Source of the DNA: Nonomuraea candida
GTDB taxonomy: Bacteria; Actinomycetota; Actinomycetes; Streptosporangiales; Streptosporangiaceae
Assembly: GCF_000725485.1 (NCBI RefSeq)
Contig: NZ_KL647032.1
Span: forward strand, 62,001-126,000
Direction: 5' to 3'
DNA: 64,000 nt
Numbering within the stretch: the stretch's first letter is position 1; each line of letters starts with the position of its first letter. Positions 7,482 through 16,707 of this stretch are shown here, one piece after another. The position numbers and the translations under genes were made by a program. Below the pieces are notes generated by a model. The model was not told where the DNA came from. It saw nothing but the letters and a program-made list of their open reading frames with translations, and searched no databases.

Positions 7482-9566
7482 ATGTCGGTCGGGGAACTGT
7501 TCAATCCGCGTTCGATCGCGCTGGTCGGGGCCACGGACAAGTCGGGGTGGTCGGTCAGCACGCTGGCCAACCTGCGGGCGCACGCCTTCCCCGGGCCGGT
7601 GCACCTGGTCAACACCCGGGGCGGCGTGGTGCACGGGATGCCCGCGTACCGGAGCCTGTCGGAGATTCCGGAGCCGGTGGACCTGGCGTACGTGATGGTG
7701 CCCACCGCGGCCGTGCCCGGCGTGCTGCGGGAGGGGGCCAAGCTGGGGATCCGGTGTTACGTGATCCTCACGGCCGGGTTCGGGGAGTCCGGGGAGGAGG
7801 GCGCGCGGCTGGAGGCGGAGATCGCGGCCTTCGCGGCAGAGCACGGGCTGACGATCCTGGGGCCCAACGGCAACGGGTACATCAACGCCGCCGCCGGCGT
7901 GACCCCGTACGGGCTGCCCATCCCCGAGCCGCTGCTGCGCGGCGCGGTCGGCGTGGTGCTGCAGAGCGGGGCGCTGGCCAGCTCGGTGCTGGGCTTCGCG
8001 CAGGCCCGCAACGTCGGCATCAGCCTGCTGACCTCGATGGGGAACGAGTCGGTCGTCACCGTCACCGACGTGATCGACTATCTTGTGGACGATCCGGCCA
8101 CCAGGGTCATCGCGCTGTTCCTGGAGACGGTCAGGAACCCGGCCGAGTTCTCCCGGGTGGCGCGCCGGGCACTCAAGGCGGGCAAGCCGATCGTGGCGCT
8201 CAAGATCGGCCGCAGCACGCTGGCCTCCAACACCGCGCAGGCGCACACGGGCGCGCTCGTGGGAGACGACGACGTCATCGACGCGGCGCTGCGGCAGCTC
8301 GGCGTGATCCGGGTCCGCTCGCTGGAGGATCTGATCATCACGGCGGGGCTGCTGGCCGCCACGGGGCCGCTGCCGGGCCGGCGCGTCGGCGTCGTCACGC
8401 CCTCCGGCGGCGCCTCGGAGATCATCGCGGACCGGGCCGAGGACGAAGGGCTGGAGCTGCCGCCGTTCGCGCCGGAGACGGTGGCGGCGCTGGCGGAGAT
8501 CGTCCCGTCGTTCGGCACGGTGCAGAACCCGCTCGACGTCACCGGGTACGTGCTCATCGACCGCACCCTCATGGGCCGCGCGCTGGAGATCGTGAGCGCG
8601 GACCCGGGGATCGACCTGATCCTCCTGCTGTCCGACGCGCCCAAGGCCGCGCCGCCCGACCCCGCGCCGGTGCTGGCCATGTACACGGCCAGCGCCCGGC
8701 GCATCGCCGAGTCGCCGGTGCCGGTCGTGGTGGTGAGCAACGTGCTGACCGACATCACCGAGTTCGGGCGGCGGGTGCAGGAGGAGACCGGCTTCCCGTA
8801 CGTGGCGGGCGGGATCGAGCACGGGCTGCACGCCATCGGCGCGGCGGTGCGCTGGTCCGAGCTGCGGGCCAGGGCGCTGTCCCGGCCCGCGCCCGCTCCC
8901 CCGGCCCCCGGCACGGTTCCGCCCGGGGCGAGCGGCCTGTGGGCCGAGCATCGCGCCGCCGGGCTGCTGGCCTCGGCGGGGCTGCCGGTGGTGCCGTCGG
9001 AGCTGGCCCGGGAGGAGCTGGAGGCGGTCGCGGCGGCCGAGCGGTTCGGCTATCCGGTGGTGCTCAAGGTGGCGGCCGAAGGGCTGGGGCACAAGAGCGA
9101 CATCGGCGGCGTACGGCTCGGGCTGGGCGGGGCCGAGGAGGTGCGGCGGGCCTACCGGGAGCTGGTGGCCGCGGTGCCCGAGGTGGCGGGCGTGCTGGTG
9201 CAGCCGCAGCGCTCCGGCGGGGTCGAGCTGCTGGTCGGCGTCGTACGCGACCCCGCCTGGGGGCTCACGCTGGCCGTGGGGCTGGGCGGGGTCTGGGTGG
9301 AGGTGCTGCGTGACACGGCGCTGCGGGTGTTGCCGGTGGACGCGGGCGAGGTGCGTACGGCGTTGTCGGAGCTGCGCGGCGCGGCCCTGCTGAACGGGAT
9401 CAGGGGCGCCGAGCCGGCGGACCTGGACGCGGTGGCCGGGGTGGTGGCGCGGATCGCCGCGTTCGCCGAGTCGCTGGGTGACGGGCTGGAGTCGCTGGAG
9501 ATCAATCCGCTGCTGGTGTCCGGGTCCCGCGTCGAGGCCCTGGACGCGCTGATCACCTGGCGTTAG
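7482..9566 (+). CDS. NDP-forming acyl-CoA synthetase (acetate-CoA ligase family, fused alpha-beta)
   Basis: A 694-residue protein with the fused ACD layout: CoA-binding Rossmann domain (SIALVGATDKSG, residue ~11), two succinyl-CoA-synthetase-like flavodoxin domains, and a C-terminal ATP-grasp domain (from about residue 490; VVLKVAAEGLGHKSDIGGV). AHTGALVG near residue 253 contains the phospho-His expected for this family. It makes acyl-CoA from a free acid with ATP (or GTP), giving NDP and phosphate. It starts with ATG at 7482, 5 nt after the dehydrogenase. It is probably the entry enzyme of this pathway and suggests a short, branched or aryl acid, though family members vary widely. Confidence 0.88.
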   Translation: MSVGELFNPRSIALVGATDKSGWSVSTLANLRAHAFPGPVHLVNTRGGVVHGMPAYRSLSEIPEPVDLAYVMVPTAAVPGVLREGAKLGIRCYVILTAGFGESGEEGARLEAEIAAFAAEHGLTILGPNGNGYINAAAGVTPYGLPIPEPLLRGAVGVVLQSGALASSVLGFAQARNVGISLLTSMGNESVVTVTDVIDYLVDDPATRVIALFLETVRNPAEFSRVARRALKAGKPIVALKIGRSTLASNTAQAHTGALVGDDDVIDAALRQLGVIRVRSLEDLIITAGLLAATGPLPGRRVGVVTPSGGASEIIADRAEDEGLELPPFAPETVAALAEIVPSFGTVQNPLDVTGYVLIDRTLMGRALEIVSADPGIDLILLLSDAPKAAPPDPAPVLAMYTASARRIAESPVPVVVVSNVLTDITEFGRRVQEETGFPYVAGGIEHGLHAIGAAVRWSELRARALSRPAPAPPAPGTVPPGASGLWAEHRAAGLLASAGLPVVPSELAREELEAVAAAERFGYPVVLKVAAEGLGHKSDIGGVRLGLGGAEEVRRAYRELVAAVPEVAGVLVQPQRSGGVELLVGVVRDPAWGLTLAVGLGGVWVEVLRDTALRVLPVDAGEVRTALSELRGAALLNGIRGAEPADLDAVAGVVARIAAFAESLGDGLESLEINPLLVSGSRVEALDALITWR

Positions 9567-9669
9567 CGGCCTGATCACGCGACGCCGGCCTTCCGGTCGT
9601 CGGGGGCCGGCCATCCGGGCGGCCGGCGTCGCTGTCCGGGCGGCCGGCCGTCCGGCTTGGGCGGGAAGG

Positions 9670-9703
9670 CGGGGCGGGCGGTTCCTCGGGGCCGCCCGCC
9701 CCG
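9670..9703. terminator. Bidirectional terminator hairpin
   Basis: A perfect 12-bp G/C stem (CGGGGCGGGCGG at 9670-9681 with its complement at 9692-9703) and a 10-nt loop, followed by TTCGTTC. It lies between the convergent synthetase and thiolase-like genes, just before the latter's stop. Confidence 0.75.
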
Positions 9704-9708
9704 TTCGT

Positions 9709-10836
9709 TCAGGGCAGGCGGTTGGCCAGGACCAGGGTGGCGGCGGAGGCGAACATGCCGCCGTTGCCCAGCACGACGCTGACCTCCACGTCCGGCACCT
9801 GGGCCGCCGCCTCGCCGCGGAGCTGGCGCACCGACTCCTGGATGGCGAACATGCCGTACATGCCGGTGTGCGTGTACGACAGGCCGCCGCCGTTCGTGTT
9901 CAGCGGTAGCCGGCCGCCCGGCGAGGTGTGGCCCTCGGCGACGAACGCGCCGGCCTCGCCCCGGCCGACGAACCCCAGGTCCTCCAGGCCGTAGAGGGGC
10001 ACGTGGGCGAAGGCGTCGTAGACCATGAGGTGGTCCACGTCCTCATGGGTGATCTTGGCCTCGGCGAAGGCGGCCTCGCCCGACAGGCGGAAGCCCTTGG
10101 AGGTGGTGAAGTCCTCCATCTGCGAGATGATCGGCGACTCGGCCGACTCGCCCGAGCCGAGCAGGTAGACCGGGGAGCGGCGGGCGCGCTCCTCGGAGGT
10201 GACGACGAGCGCGCCGCCGCCGTCGGTCACCAGGCAGCACTCCAGCAGGTGGAACGGGTAGGCGACCATGCGCGAGGCCAGGACGTCCTCGACGGTGATG
10301 AGGTCGCGGTACATCGCCCTGGGGTTGAGGTGGGCCCAGCGCCGCTGCGCGACCGCGACCTCGGCGAGCTGCTCGTGGGTGAGGCCGGTCTCCTTCATGT
10401 AGCGCAGCGCCGTGATGGTGAACGACGTGGGCGGCCCGACCACGCCGTACGGCAGCTCGAACTGCCCCAGCAGCGAGTCGGCCCCCAGCCCGAAGCGCCC
10501 GGCCCCGACCCGCGACCGCCCCGACTCGCCGTGCGTGATCAGCACGGTACGGCACAGCCCGGCGCGGATGGCGGCGGCCGCGTGCCGTACGTGGAAGAGG
10601 AACGACGATCCGCCCACCCCCGTGCCGTCGAGCCAGGCGGGGGTGATCCCGAGGGCGTGGGCGATCTGGATCGGGCCCGGCGTGCCGACCGTGGCGACGC
10701 CGTCGATGTCGTGGACGGTCATGCCCGCGTCGGCGAGCGCGTTCCTGGCGGCCTCCAGGTGGAGCTGCATCGTGGAGTGGCCGGGCAGGCGGCCCACCTC
10801 GTCCGTCTCGGCGGCGCCGGCGATCACGACGGTCAT
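9709..10836 (-). CDS. Thiolase-like protein lacking the catalytic Cys (SCPx/Ltp2-type)
   Basis: A 375-residue thiolase-fold protein. The position of the acyl-accepting Cys is Ser in TGVGGSSFLFH (around residue 80), and the C-terminal catalytic His/Cys motifs are replaced by YDAFAH and NTNGGGLSYTHTG. This pattern is that of Ltp2-like steroid side-chain retro-aldolases and related acetyl-CoA C-C lyases, which work with a DUF35 partner. The start ATG at 10836 overlaps the stop of the DUF35 gene as ATGA, so the pair is coupled. A likely role is cleavage of a beta-hydroxyacyl-CoA (aldol type) or a non-classical thiolysis; which one is inference. A longer upstream reading frame runs through DUF35 and was rejected. 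Confidence 0.87.
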   Translation of the reverse strand: MTVVIAGAAETDEVGRLPGHSTMQLHLEAARNALADAGMTVHDIDGVATVGTPGPIQIAHALGITPAWLDGTGVGGSSFLFHVRHAAAAIRAGLCRTVLITHGESGRSRVGAGRFGLGADSLLGQFELPYGVVGPPTSFTITALRYMKETGLTHEQLAEVAVAQRRWAHLNPRAMYRDLITVEDVLASRMVAYPFHLLECCLVTDGGGALVVTSEERARRSPVYLLGSGESAESPIISQMEDFTTSKGFRLSGEAAFAEAKITHEDVDHLMVYDAFAHVPLYGLEDLGFVGRGEAGAFVAEGHTSPGGRLPLNTNGGGLSYTHTGMYGMFAIQESVRQLRGEAAAQVPDVEVSVVLGNGGMFASAATLVLANRLP

Positions 10837-11243
10837 CGTGCGCCTCCCCCGGCCGGCTCGAAAAGGGGCACGCTGACGTCGCCGCGCCGCTCGAACACGA
10901 CCCGGAGCTCCATGTCCAGCGGCAGGTTCTCCGGGGTGTTCGGCACGCCGACGATGTTCGTCATCATGCGCACCCCCTCTTCCAGCTCCACGACGGCGAT
11001 CGCGTACGGGGCGTCGGCCTCGAAGCCGGGGGCCGGGCGGTGGTTGATGACGTAAGAGTACAGGGTCGCGCGGCCACTGGCGCGGACCCATTCGACCCGG
11101 TCGCCGCCGCAGCGGGGGCAGCTCGGCCGCGGGTAGAAGTAGTGCCGCTCGCAGGTCTTGCAGCGCTGGATCCTGAGCTCTCCCTCGGCCGCGCCGTCCC
11201 AGAACGGCTGAGTCTCGGGCGTGGGCTTAGGCACCGGCTTCAT
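10833..11243 (-). CDS. DUF35 OB-fold protein with Zn ribbon (thiolase partner)
   Basis: A 136-residue protein. Cys28, Cys31, Cys42 and Cys45 (CKTC and CPRC) form a rubredoxin-like zinc ribbon, followed by the OB-fold with LYSYVINHRPAPGF. DUF35 proteins bind thiolase-like enzymes and are required for their activity, as in the ChsH2-DUF35/Ltp2 complex. The ATG at 11243 is preceded by GGGGAGG and is preferred over a TTG at 11255. It is the first gene of a two-gene operon with the thiolase-like gene and lies next to a CTAG palindrome at 11264-11280. Confidence 0.88.
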   Translation of the reverse strand: MKPVPKPTPETQPFWDGAAEGELRIQRCKTCERHYFYPRPSCPRCGGDRVEWVRASGRATLYSYVINHRPAPGFEADAPYAIAVVELEEGVRMMTNIVGVPNTPENLPLDMELRVVFERRGDVSVPLFEPAGGGAR

Positions 11244-11263
11244 CGGCCTCCCCAATCTTAGTT

Positions 11264-11280
11264 CTAGAATTCCACTCTAG
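11264..11280. promoter_or_regulatory. TetR-type operator before DUF35-thiolase operon
   Basis: CTAGAATTCCACTCTAG differs from the palindrome CTAGAATnnnATTCTAG at one base. A further CTAG-like half-site pattern (GTTCTG at 11287-11292) follows with the same 13-bp phase. It ends 21 bp upstream of the DUF35 ATG. Confidence 0.75.
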
Positions 11281-11283
11281 ATC

Positions 11284-11570
11284 TAAGTTCTGCCACGCCT
11301 CAAGGGGCCGAAGACCACGGACCGCGCCACCACCCGAGCCCACGACCGCGTCCGAGCCGTGAACCCGGGGCCCCATCGAGCCGTGGACCCGGGCCCCACC
11401 GAGCCCTGGACCTCGCGGCCCCCGACCCCCGGGACCTCACAGCCCCCCGAGCCCCGGACTCTGCGGCCGTCCGAGATTCTGGACTCTGCGGCCGTCCGGA
11501 TTCTGGACCGCGCCTCCGCCCCCCGGCGGCGGCTCACGACCTGTGGCCGCGACACCGCGCCCGTGGCCGC
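11284..11570. other. Gene-free spacer with small repeats
   Basis: No supported gene. It holds C-rich direct repeats of ccctgg/cccgag type and one clear near-perfect duplication of ~24 bp (11456-11480 and 11481-11504; core GACTCTGCGGCCGTCCG). An 'open' minus-strand frame here has repetitive, unfamily-like composition and was not called. Confidence 0.6.
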
Positions 11571-12077
11571 TCAGGGACTTGGGACGCCGTTGCCGTTCCT
11601 GCCGCGGCCGGCCAGCACCTCCTCCAGGCTCGGGCGCGGCTCGCCGGGCTCGCGCACCCCCGGCTGGGCCAGCTGGATCAGCACGCCGTGCGCCTCCTTG
11701 GGGTGCAGGAACACCTCCCGCCAGCGCGGGTCGGCCCGGTTGAGGCCATGGAGGCGATAGCCCCGCGCGGACAGCGCGGCCACGGCCGCGTCCAGGTCCC
11801 GGACATGGAAGTTCAGGTGATGGACACCGCCCCGACCCCTGTTCAGCTCGAAGAAGCTGTCGAAGAACGTCGATCCGGCCAGCGGCTCCATCAGCTCGAC
11901 CTTCCCGCCGCCCTCGTACGTGAGCTGCAACGTGCGATAGCCGGCCACCCGGTTGTCGCCGCCGCCACCCAGATGCCGGCCGCCCAGCAGGTCACGGTAG
12001 ATCGGCAGCAGATCCCTGATGCGGGGCGCGGCCACGGCCGTGTGATCGAAGTGCACGCCGTCGAGTCCCAGGTCCAC
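11571..12077 (-). CDS. VOC/glyoxalase-fold protein, methylmalonyl-CoA epimerase-like
   Basis: A 168-residue protein with two paired beta-alpha-beta-beta-beta modules of the vicinal oxygen chelate fold. FDHTAVA (His ~11), KVELMEPL (Glu ~59) and GGVHHLNFHV (His ~84) look like three metal ligands; the last ligand position reads LIQL, with Gln where epimerases usually have Glu. The closest role is methylmalonyl-CoA epimerase or a related acyl-CoA epimerase, plausible for a pathway whose dehydrogenase step is stereospecific. The start is GTG at 12077 with AAGGAG. A perfect operator is 26 bp upstream, so it belongs to the regulon. The C-terminal ~30 residues are Gly/Pro/Arg-rich. Confidence 0.82.
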   Translation of the reverse strand: MDLGLDGVHFDHTAVAAPRIRDLLPIYRDLLGGRHLGGGGDNRVAGYRTLQLTYEGGGKVELMEPLAGSTFFDSFFELNRGRGGVHHLNFHVRDLDAAVAALSARGYRLHGLNRADPRWREVFLHPKEAHGVLIQLAQPGVREPGEPRPSLEEVLAGRGRNGNGVPSP

Positions 12078-12102
12078 GGGGGGCTCCTTACGTTCCGGAA
12101 TC

Positions 12103-12119
12103 CTAGAATTTCATTCTAG
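12103..12119. promoter_or_regulatory. Perfect TetR-type operator (VOC promoter)
   Basis: CTAGAATTTCATTCTAG is a perfect 7-3-7 inverted repeat and the best match to the motif seen in all other sites of the cluster. It lies between the VOC gene (minus) and the truncated MFS remnant (plus). Confidence 0.85.
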
Positions 12120-12180
12120 CCGCTGGCGCCCCTCTTCACTCTGACGGAGCCGGGCGTGAGGCGCAGCATCACAGAAAGGT

Positions 12181-13086
12181 CTTCATGCGGCGGGCGCGCA
12201 GGCGTTCGGCTTCTGGACCTGGGGCCCCGTCGGGGCGAACTTCCTGGCCGCCGCCATCGCCGGATGGACGCTGCCGATCTTCGGCGACTCGTGGCGCTCG
12301 CAGTTCGTCATCATGGGCTGCTTCTCGCTGGTCATCTCGGCCGTCATCGCCTTCAACATCGCCGACCTCTCCCCCGAGCTGCGCGCCAGGATCCAGCACA
12401 CCGAGCGTGCCGCCAGCGACGTCGTGGACCTCGGCCGGCCGCCCCGCATGCGCACCCTGTTCGCCCGGCGCAACATCTGGGCGCACGTCGTCGGGATCTC
12501 GCTGTGGCTGGTGCTCTACATCACGCTGTCGCTGTTCGGGCAGACGATGCTGGTCGGGGCGCTCGGCATCAGCAGCGCGGAGGCCTCCACGATCATGGCC
12601 GCGTTCTGGAGCCTCAACCTGATCACCCTGATCGTGACGGGCCGGCTGTCGGACCGTACGCAGCTGCGCAAGCCGTTCTCCCTGGGCGGCACGGTCGCGG
12701 CCGTCCTCGTCACCGCCTTCCTGGCCGTCTCACTCGGCCGGGAAGGCGTCTCGACCGGCACGCTGATGGTGGCCGGCGCGCTGCTCGGCGGCTCGCTCGG
12801 CGTCGCGTACGCACCCTGGATGGCCAACTACTCCGAGGACGCCGAGGACGCCGACCCGCGCCTGCAGGGCACGGCGTGGGGGCTGTTCGGGTTCCTCAGC
12901 AAGAGCATCGCCGTGATCGGGCTGCTCGTCATCCCTCATGTGGTCGAGGCCACGAGCTGGCAGACGTGGCTCTTCGTGGCGCTGGGCTGCCTCGTCCTGT
13001 TCATCCCGGCGATCATGCTCTTCAACGGCCCCTGGCGCCGCCGCCCCGCCCCTGCCGCACCCGCCCCGGTCAGCGCCGGAACCTGA
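12181..13086 (+). pseudogene. 5'-truncated MFS transporter remnant
   Basis: In one frame from about 12181 the translation reads as the second half of an MFS carrier: FGFWTWGPVGANFLAAAIAG, several hydrophobic helices, the repeat of motif A as TGRLSDRTQLRKPF, and a Pro/Ala tail. Upstream in frame are stops (TGA at 12142 and 12157), so the first ~170 residues (TM1-5) are absent. An internal ATG at 12313 could at most give a 257-residue fragment. No large match to the missing half was seen nearby. The remnant is divergent from the VOC gene across the perfect operator, so it may be a lost regulon exporter. Confidence 0.75.
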
Positions 13087-13134
13087 CCTCCGTCACGGGC
13101 GCGTGGGCGGAGGTACGGCTCCCACCTGCGCGAA

Positions 13135-13174
13135 AGCCCATGCACCAAGCCGGTGAAGGCTTGGTGCATGGGCT
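13135..13174. terminator. 17-bp perfect hairpin after the MFS remnant
   Basis: AGCCCATGCACCAAGCC (13135-13151) and its exact complement (13158-13174) enclose a 6-nt loop GGTGAA. It follows the MFS remnant stop by 48 bp. No T-run follows; instead a 23-bp tandem array begins at once. Function as terminator is inferred. Confidence 0.65.
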
Positions 13175-13298
13175 GTGGCTCAGCCGGCCGTGTGGCTCAG
13201 CCGGCCGGAACCGTGTGGCTCAGCCAGCCGAGGCAGCGTGGCTCAGCCAGCCGGAGCCCTGTGACTCAGCCAGCTGGGTTTGTGTGGCTCAGTCGGGC
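13175..13298. repeat. Six-copy array, mostly 23-bp period, at the ettA 3' end
   Basis: The 15-mer GTGGCTCAGCCRGCC occurs at 13175, 13192, 13215, 13238, 13261 and 13284 with few changes; the last four intervals are exactly 23 bp. Each copy carries TCA in the sense of the ettA stop, and a diverged copy continues to the real stop at 13308. Confidence 0.85.
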
Positions 13299-13307
13299 TG
13301 GAGCCGG

Positions 13308-14972
<1,665 letters not shown>

Positions 14973-15380
14973 GCCCTCTAGCTTAGGGGCTCCCGAGCCG
15001 GGCTTCCGCCGCTCCTCCCTAGCACCTTCCCGTACCCCTTCAAACCCGCCCCGCCACCCGCCCTCACCAGCTCGTCCACCCGGAGCCCCCGCCCACGCGA
15101 CGGCATCCGCGCGAGCGCACCTCCCGCGGGCACGAGAAACCGGGATGCGCCCAGAAGGACGCGATCCGGGAGACGACGGTGGAGCCGCCGGCCAGGAACG
15201 CAAACCGGCTGGAGCCAGAAGGTCGCGCAGAACTCCCTGAGAAGCAGGGTCAGAAGACCCAAGCCTGGAGGTCGCGGCGAAGTCACCGGGACGGAGGGCA
15301 CGGCGAGACGCGGGCCGGCGAGCGCTGGGGCGAAGGCGGGTGGAAGGGGGACGGACGGGGTCAGTGAGGGTCCAGGGGTC
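14973..15380. other. Gene-free spacer between ettA and GGDEF gene
   Basis: 408 bp. The ettA promoter must lie in the first part (CTAG at 14979 is a single occurrence, not the palindrome). The rest shows short reading frames on both strands without family features. I see no repeat array or RNA structure. Confidence 0.5.
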
Positions 15381-16673
15381 TCAGGGAGTGGAGGGGTCGT
15401 TGGGCAGGGCGCGGGGCGGCTGGACGGCGGGGATGCAGACGCGGTCTCGTCCCAGCTCCTTGGCGCGGTAGAGAGCCAGGTCGGCGGCCGCGAGCAGGTC
15501 GATGAGGTCGTCGCCGTGCACGCCCATGAGCGCCACCCCGGTCGAGATCGTGACCCTGACCAGGGTGTCCTCAACGGGGATGGCCATGCGTGCGATGCGG
15601 ACGCGCAGGCGCTCGGCCACCCGGCGGGCCTCGTCGGTGTCGGCTCCCGGCAGGAGGACCGCGAACTCCTCACCGCCGAACCGCCCCACCACGTCGTATT
15701 CGCGGAGCTGGCTGCGCAGCATGGACGCCACGCCGACCAGCACCTGGTCGCCGACGAGATGGCCATGGGCGTCGTTGACGCGTTTGAAGTGGTCGATGTC
15801 GATGATCAGCAGGGCCAGACTGTCGCCGGTGCTGCGGGCCCGCCCGATCTCGGTGTCGGCCTCGCGCTGCCAGGCCGCGGCGTTGAGCAGCCCGGTCTTG
15901 GCATCGGTACGGGCCGCCGCCTGGAGCTGCGCATGCAGGAGGCTGCGCTGCAGCAGCACTACCGGCGGCAGCGTGAAGATCAGGAGCCCCAGGTTGATGC
16001 CGCAGGCGATGGAGACCGTGACGCCCAGGCACAGCTCGACGATGTCCAGCAGCATGCTCTCCCTGTCCCACAGCACCTCCCGCCAAGCGGCGTCGGGGTT
16101 GGCCATGTGGGCGGCGATGGCGATGAGGCCGATGTTGAGCAGGGAGAAGATCACGGCGGAGGCCACCGCGATCAGGATGGGCGGGCCGCTGCCCCGCGAC
16201 AGCTCCCAGGGATGCTCCACGAAGCCGTGGAACGTCACGGACGCCGTACATCCCGCCAGCCCGATGGCGGCCGAGCTGAACACCCTGCGGTAGAGCATCG
16301 TCGCCCGCACCCGCAGTTGCAGCAGGACCTGCAGCACGATGGGCGCGAACAGGGCGTAGACCGGGGGCAGGAGCAGTGCCACCGGCAGCCACCAGGCCGA
16401 CAGCAGGTCGCGGGACACGCCGGCGGGCATGCCCAGCCGCCTGGTGGCCTCGATGCACACCGCGCCGCAGCCCATCAGGGCGCCGAACGTGAGCGCGTCT
16501 TTCCACTGGAAGACGGTCGACGTCCAGAACCAGACGATCGCAGCGAGATCTAGAGCGACGATGAAGCAGAAGTACGCGACGAGCCAGCGACGTTGCCCTA
16601 GCAACGGCCAGCGGTCGGCCAGTGTTGACACAACGTCGCGAGACTTGATCGATGCGTGACTGGTCACCGCCAT
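15381..16673 (-). CDS. Membrane diguanylate cyclase (GGDEF)
   Basis: A 430-residue protein: an N-terminal block of about seven hydrophobic helices (residues ~28-260), then a GGDEF domain. The active site reads GGEEF (~residue 332), and an allosteric I-site RxxD (REYD) is five residues ahead, so it is likely an active, product-inhibited cyclase making c-di-GMP at the membrane. DHFKRVNDAHGHLVGD is intact. No EAL domain is attached. ATG 16673 with GGGAGGAAG is preferred to a GTG at 16706. An 11-bp inverted repeat TGTGTAACACA lies at 16697-16707 just upstream. c-di-GMP controls development through BldD in related actinobacteria; the link here is inference. Confidence 0.92.
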   Translation of the reverse strand: MAVTSHASIKSRDVVSTLADRWPLLGQRRWLVAYFCFIVALDLAAIVWFWTSTVFQWKDALTFGALMGCGAVCIEATRRLGMPAGVSRDLLSAWWLPVALLLPPVYALFAPIVLQVLLQLRVRATMLYRRVFSSAAIGLAGCTASVTFHGFVEHPWELSRGSGPPILIAVASAVIFSLLNIGLIAIAAHMANPDAAWREVLWDRESMLLDIVELCLGVTVSIACGINLGLLIFTLPPVVLLQRSLLHAQLQAAARTDAKTGLLNAAAWQREADTEIGRARSTGDSLALLIIDIDHFKRVNDAHGHLVGDQVLVGVASMLRSQLREYDVVGRFGGEEFAVLLPGADTDEARRVAERLRVRIARMAIPVEDTLVRVTISTGVALMGVHGDDLIDLLAAADLALYRAKELGRDRVCIPAVQPPRALPNDPSTP

Positions 16674-16707
16674 CTCGCTTCCTCCCTGACTAACGATGTG
16701 TAACACA

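Noticed and set aside
9709..11091. A longer start for the thiolase-like gene (GTG/ATG up to 11091)
   Set aside because: It would overlap most of the DUF35 gene in another frame; the ATG at 10836 with the 4-nt overlap fits the family start.
16540..16545. Single CTAG tetranucleotides elsewhere (e.g. 14979, 16541, 24735, 51781, 62056)
   Set aside because: They lack the flanking AAT/ATT arms and the 13-bp phase, so they are not counted as operators.
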